Below are positions 41,880 to 43,207 of a DNA stretch of 43,207 nucleotides, piece after piece. The translations under genes were made by a program, and so were the position numbers. Source of the DNA: Nemertoderma westbladi (Eukaryota > Xenacoelomorpha > Nemertodermatida > Nemertodermatidae); contig JAUCBJ010009077.1 in assembly GCA_032718475.1 (NCBI GenBank), positions 1 through 43,207 of the forward strand, given 5' to 3'. Positions within the stretch are counted from its first letter, which is position 1. The number at the start of each line of letters is the position of its first letter. The notes beneath the pieces were generated by a model. The model had not been told where the DNA came from, made no database searches, and worked only from the letters and a program-made list of their open reading frames with translations.

Positions 41880-42060
41880 GGATGCATACTACAAGGGAAG
41901 GTACGCAGACTACTATCCTGGTTACTATCCTTTTATCGATGCACATGCCAGTATACCGGCTGGCCACAATACCGTGACGTCATTAAAAAGACTCGAAGAA
42001 ACTGTTGATCCAGGTTGCCATGTTAATGACATAACACTGTACTCTGAGGATAACTTTCAG
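41880..42060 (+). CDS. Crystallin exon D: fourth Greek-key motif and start of the fifth
   Basis: The exon supplies the third base of a Glu codon and then reads DAYYKGRYADYYPGYYPFID, AGHNTVTSLKRLEE and, at its end, CHVNDITLYSEDNFQ before a GTAGGC donor at 42061. With exon C it gives WRLYEDAYYKGRYADYYPG, a standard second crystallin motif (W.LYE...Y.G....Y.PG), ending in N.V.SLKRL. The final ITLYSEDNFQ opens a third domain, resembling exon A's MTLYADANFQG. It ends in phase 0. Domain 3 must continue beyond, and no further exon was recognised up to 43207. Confidence 0.82.
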
Positions 42061-43159
42061 GTAGGCTGGATATTTATAGTATTTCAATGTATTTTCAATT
42101 CTAGAACTGAAAGAATGAACAATATAATTATTAAATAATATAATATAATAAATAATAAATAAATAAAAAGTAATATATTATTATAGTCAGGCTCTCCTTT
42201 CATACTTTCTCCTCTATTTTTAAGGTGAAGGTTTATTTTATATTTTTATGTGTTACAATAATTTGAATTGAGTGTATATATTTTTGTCTATGCTTCCATG
42301 ATGCCTACACAATGAGGCTTATTATAGATTTATATATATATATAGATATAATGTATCAAATACGCCTTTCTTATATATGATATTGGTTCAGATCGCAGTT
42401 AACAATGCGCAATAAATATAAAAAATGACGAATTAACAAATTATGATTAAAATAAATTTTCTAATAAGGGATTAGTAGGAAATGCGCCATAAATGAAAAA
42501 ATTGTGAAGCTAATAATATAATACTGTAAAACCAATAAATTTTATTTAAAAATAGAACATTATTTTAACTCCTTCCATAGAAATGGCGTTAAACAATCAA
42601 CTACATTAGTTTCACTCCCTTTGACAATGTTTTCACTGCAAATTTAGCTATTGAATTCATTGAATGTGATTTGTAATTACAATGGAGTGGAGCCCCAGAG
42701 GGGGAAGGAACGGCTGATGAAACGAAAATATGTGTGACCAGTAAACATCCACTGGGAAGCAGCACCGAAAACTTGCGCCAATCACGTTTCTGCATTGAAG
42801 TATTGGTATGGCTGTATTTTATGACGGATTGTTGAATGTCTAGGTACGCCCTACAAGTAATAATGACAAGGTTTTAATGTGGTTCATGTTAAGGTTAGGA
42901 TAAAGGTTCGTATTATGCGGTCAGACAATTTTAATGATAGGGGTTTTCTCAACAATTTACATTTATTATATTTGCCGGCTTCTCTGTTTATTGCATTTCT
43001 ACTAAGTATATTCTGGCACACGAACAACAAGAAACTTGTCTCAATTTGTAATATTTACGAACATGTAATGAAACGCCAATTTTGTTATAAAATATTCGGC
43101 ATGCGCCAGAAGCTAAATATGTTAACAATTTGCCAATGTGGTTATTAAAAAGGAAACTG
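42061..43159. other. Intronic DNA after exon D, no exon recognised
   Basis: AT-rich with TA-rich microsatellites near 42120-42180 and 42331-42348. A frame at 42879-43148 has no crystallin pattern or splice context. The next exon of the gene is expected to start by continuing the strand after EDNFQ, but was not found. Confidence 0.45.
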
Positions 43160-43207
43160 TAAGCTTTTCTATTTTGTTTAGTTTATTGTTTTGGTTAAAA
43201 TAACGTG
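43160..43207 (+). repeat. Partial dispersed repeat at window edge
   Basis: TTTATTGTTTTGGTTAAAAT followed by AACGTG matches the core of the repeats at 13466 and 37868. It is cut by the window end. Confidence 0.6.

Larger units (their letters stand above)
18125..42060 (+). other. Candidate gene: doublecortin plus beta/gamma-crystallin protein
   Basis: Gene-level hypothesis joining six + strand exons: 18125-18226, 18925-19036, 30579-30698, 31132-31293, 38565-38713 and 41880-42060. The first two give an N-terminus and the first half of a DCX domain, a fold that binds microtubules in the doublecortin family. The last four join in frame and encode about 2.5 beta/gamma-crystallin domains (Greek-key motifs). 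Exon 2 ends in phase 1 and the 30579 exon starts in phase 0, so at least one unseen exon is required. It should carry the second half of the DCX domain. It may lie in the scaffold gap or be unrecognised. The reading could instead be two separate genes. No stop codon is reached, so the gene continues past 42060. Confidence 0.5.

Noticed and set aside
42879-43148. Frame of 89 codons as the next crystallin exon
   Set aside because: The word RSDNFNDRGF faintly resembles a crystallin turn, but there is no acceptor, no following motif, and the rest is low-complexity AT-rich translation.

Overview
This is a eukaryotic genomic window from an animal, most likely a marine invertebrate. The evidence is split exons with GT..AG introns, a doublecortin-type exon, beta/gamma-crystallin exons, tRNA-derived SINEs, RTE, CR1/L2 and Penelope-like retroelements, hAT DNA transposons, and AT-rich intergenic DNA full of fold-back repeats. 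A 100-N scaffold gap lies at 26405-26504. An echinoderm or hemichordate is plausible, partly because the word TAGGCCTAC is frequent, but the sequence does not prove it. Nothing bacterial is present.

Layout. 1-14 kb holds no host gene that I can support. It contains dispersed repeats (a pair of nested inverted repeats, fold-back elements, a 42-bp tandem array) and a hAT element at 9697-10917 with a perfect 8-bp target duplication and a broken BED-finger transposase. 14193-17666 is a 27-bp minisatellite of 128 whole units with no net indel. 18125-19036 carries two exons on the + strand: a start exon and the first half of a doublecortin (DCX) domain, with a pair of inverted tRNA-derived SINEs in the intron between them. 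19524-23219 is a near full-length RTE-like retrotransposon whose 1085-codon frame is open but has lost a catalytic aspartate. 24.1-26.5 kb is a 1.5-kb direct duplication containing a 142-bp tandem array, and the scaffold gap falls exactly where the second array should be. 28.5-29.9 kb holds a possible solo LTR and a Penelope-like GIY-YIG fragment into which a 72-bp RTE 3' stub has inserted.

From 30579 to 42060 there are four + strand exons (30579-30698, 31132-31293, 38565-38713, 41880-42060). They join in frame into about 2.5 beta/gamma-crystallin domains. Their introns are loaded with mobile DNA: SINEs, a 52-bp tandem array carrying a second hAT and a second RTE copy, a 664-bp AT-rich palindrome, and an antisense CR1/L2 relic.

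The DCX exons and the crystallin exons lie on the same strand with no other host gene recognised between them. They may form one gene that joins a microtubule-binding DCX domain to beta/gamma-crystallin domains. The splice phases show that at least one further exon is missing between them (phase 1 exit, phase 0 entry), as expected if the second half of the DCX domain is unseen. The join is therefore inference. The gene is open at its 3' end.
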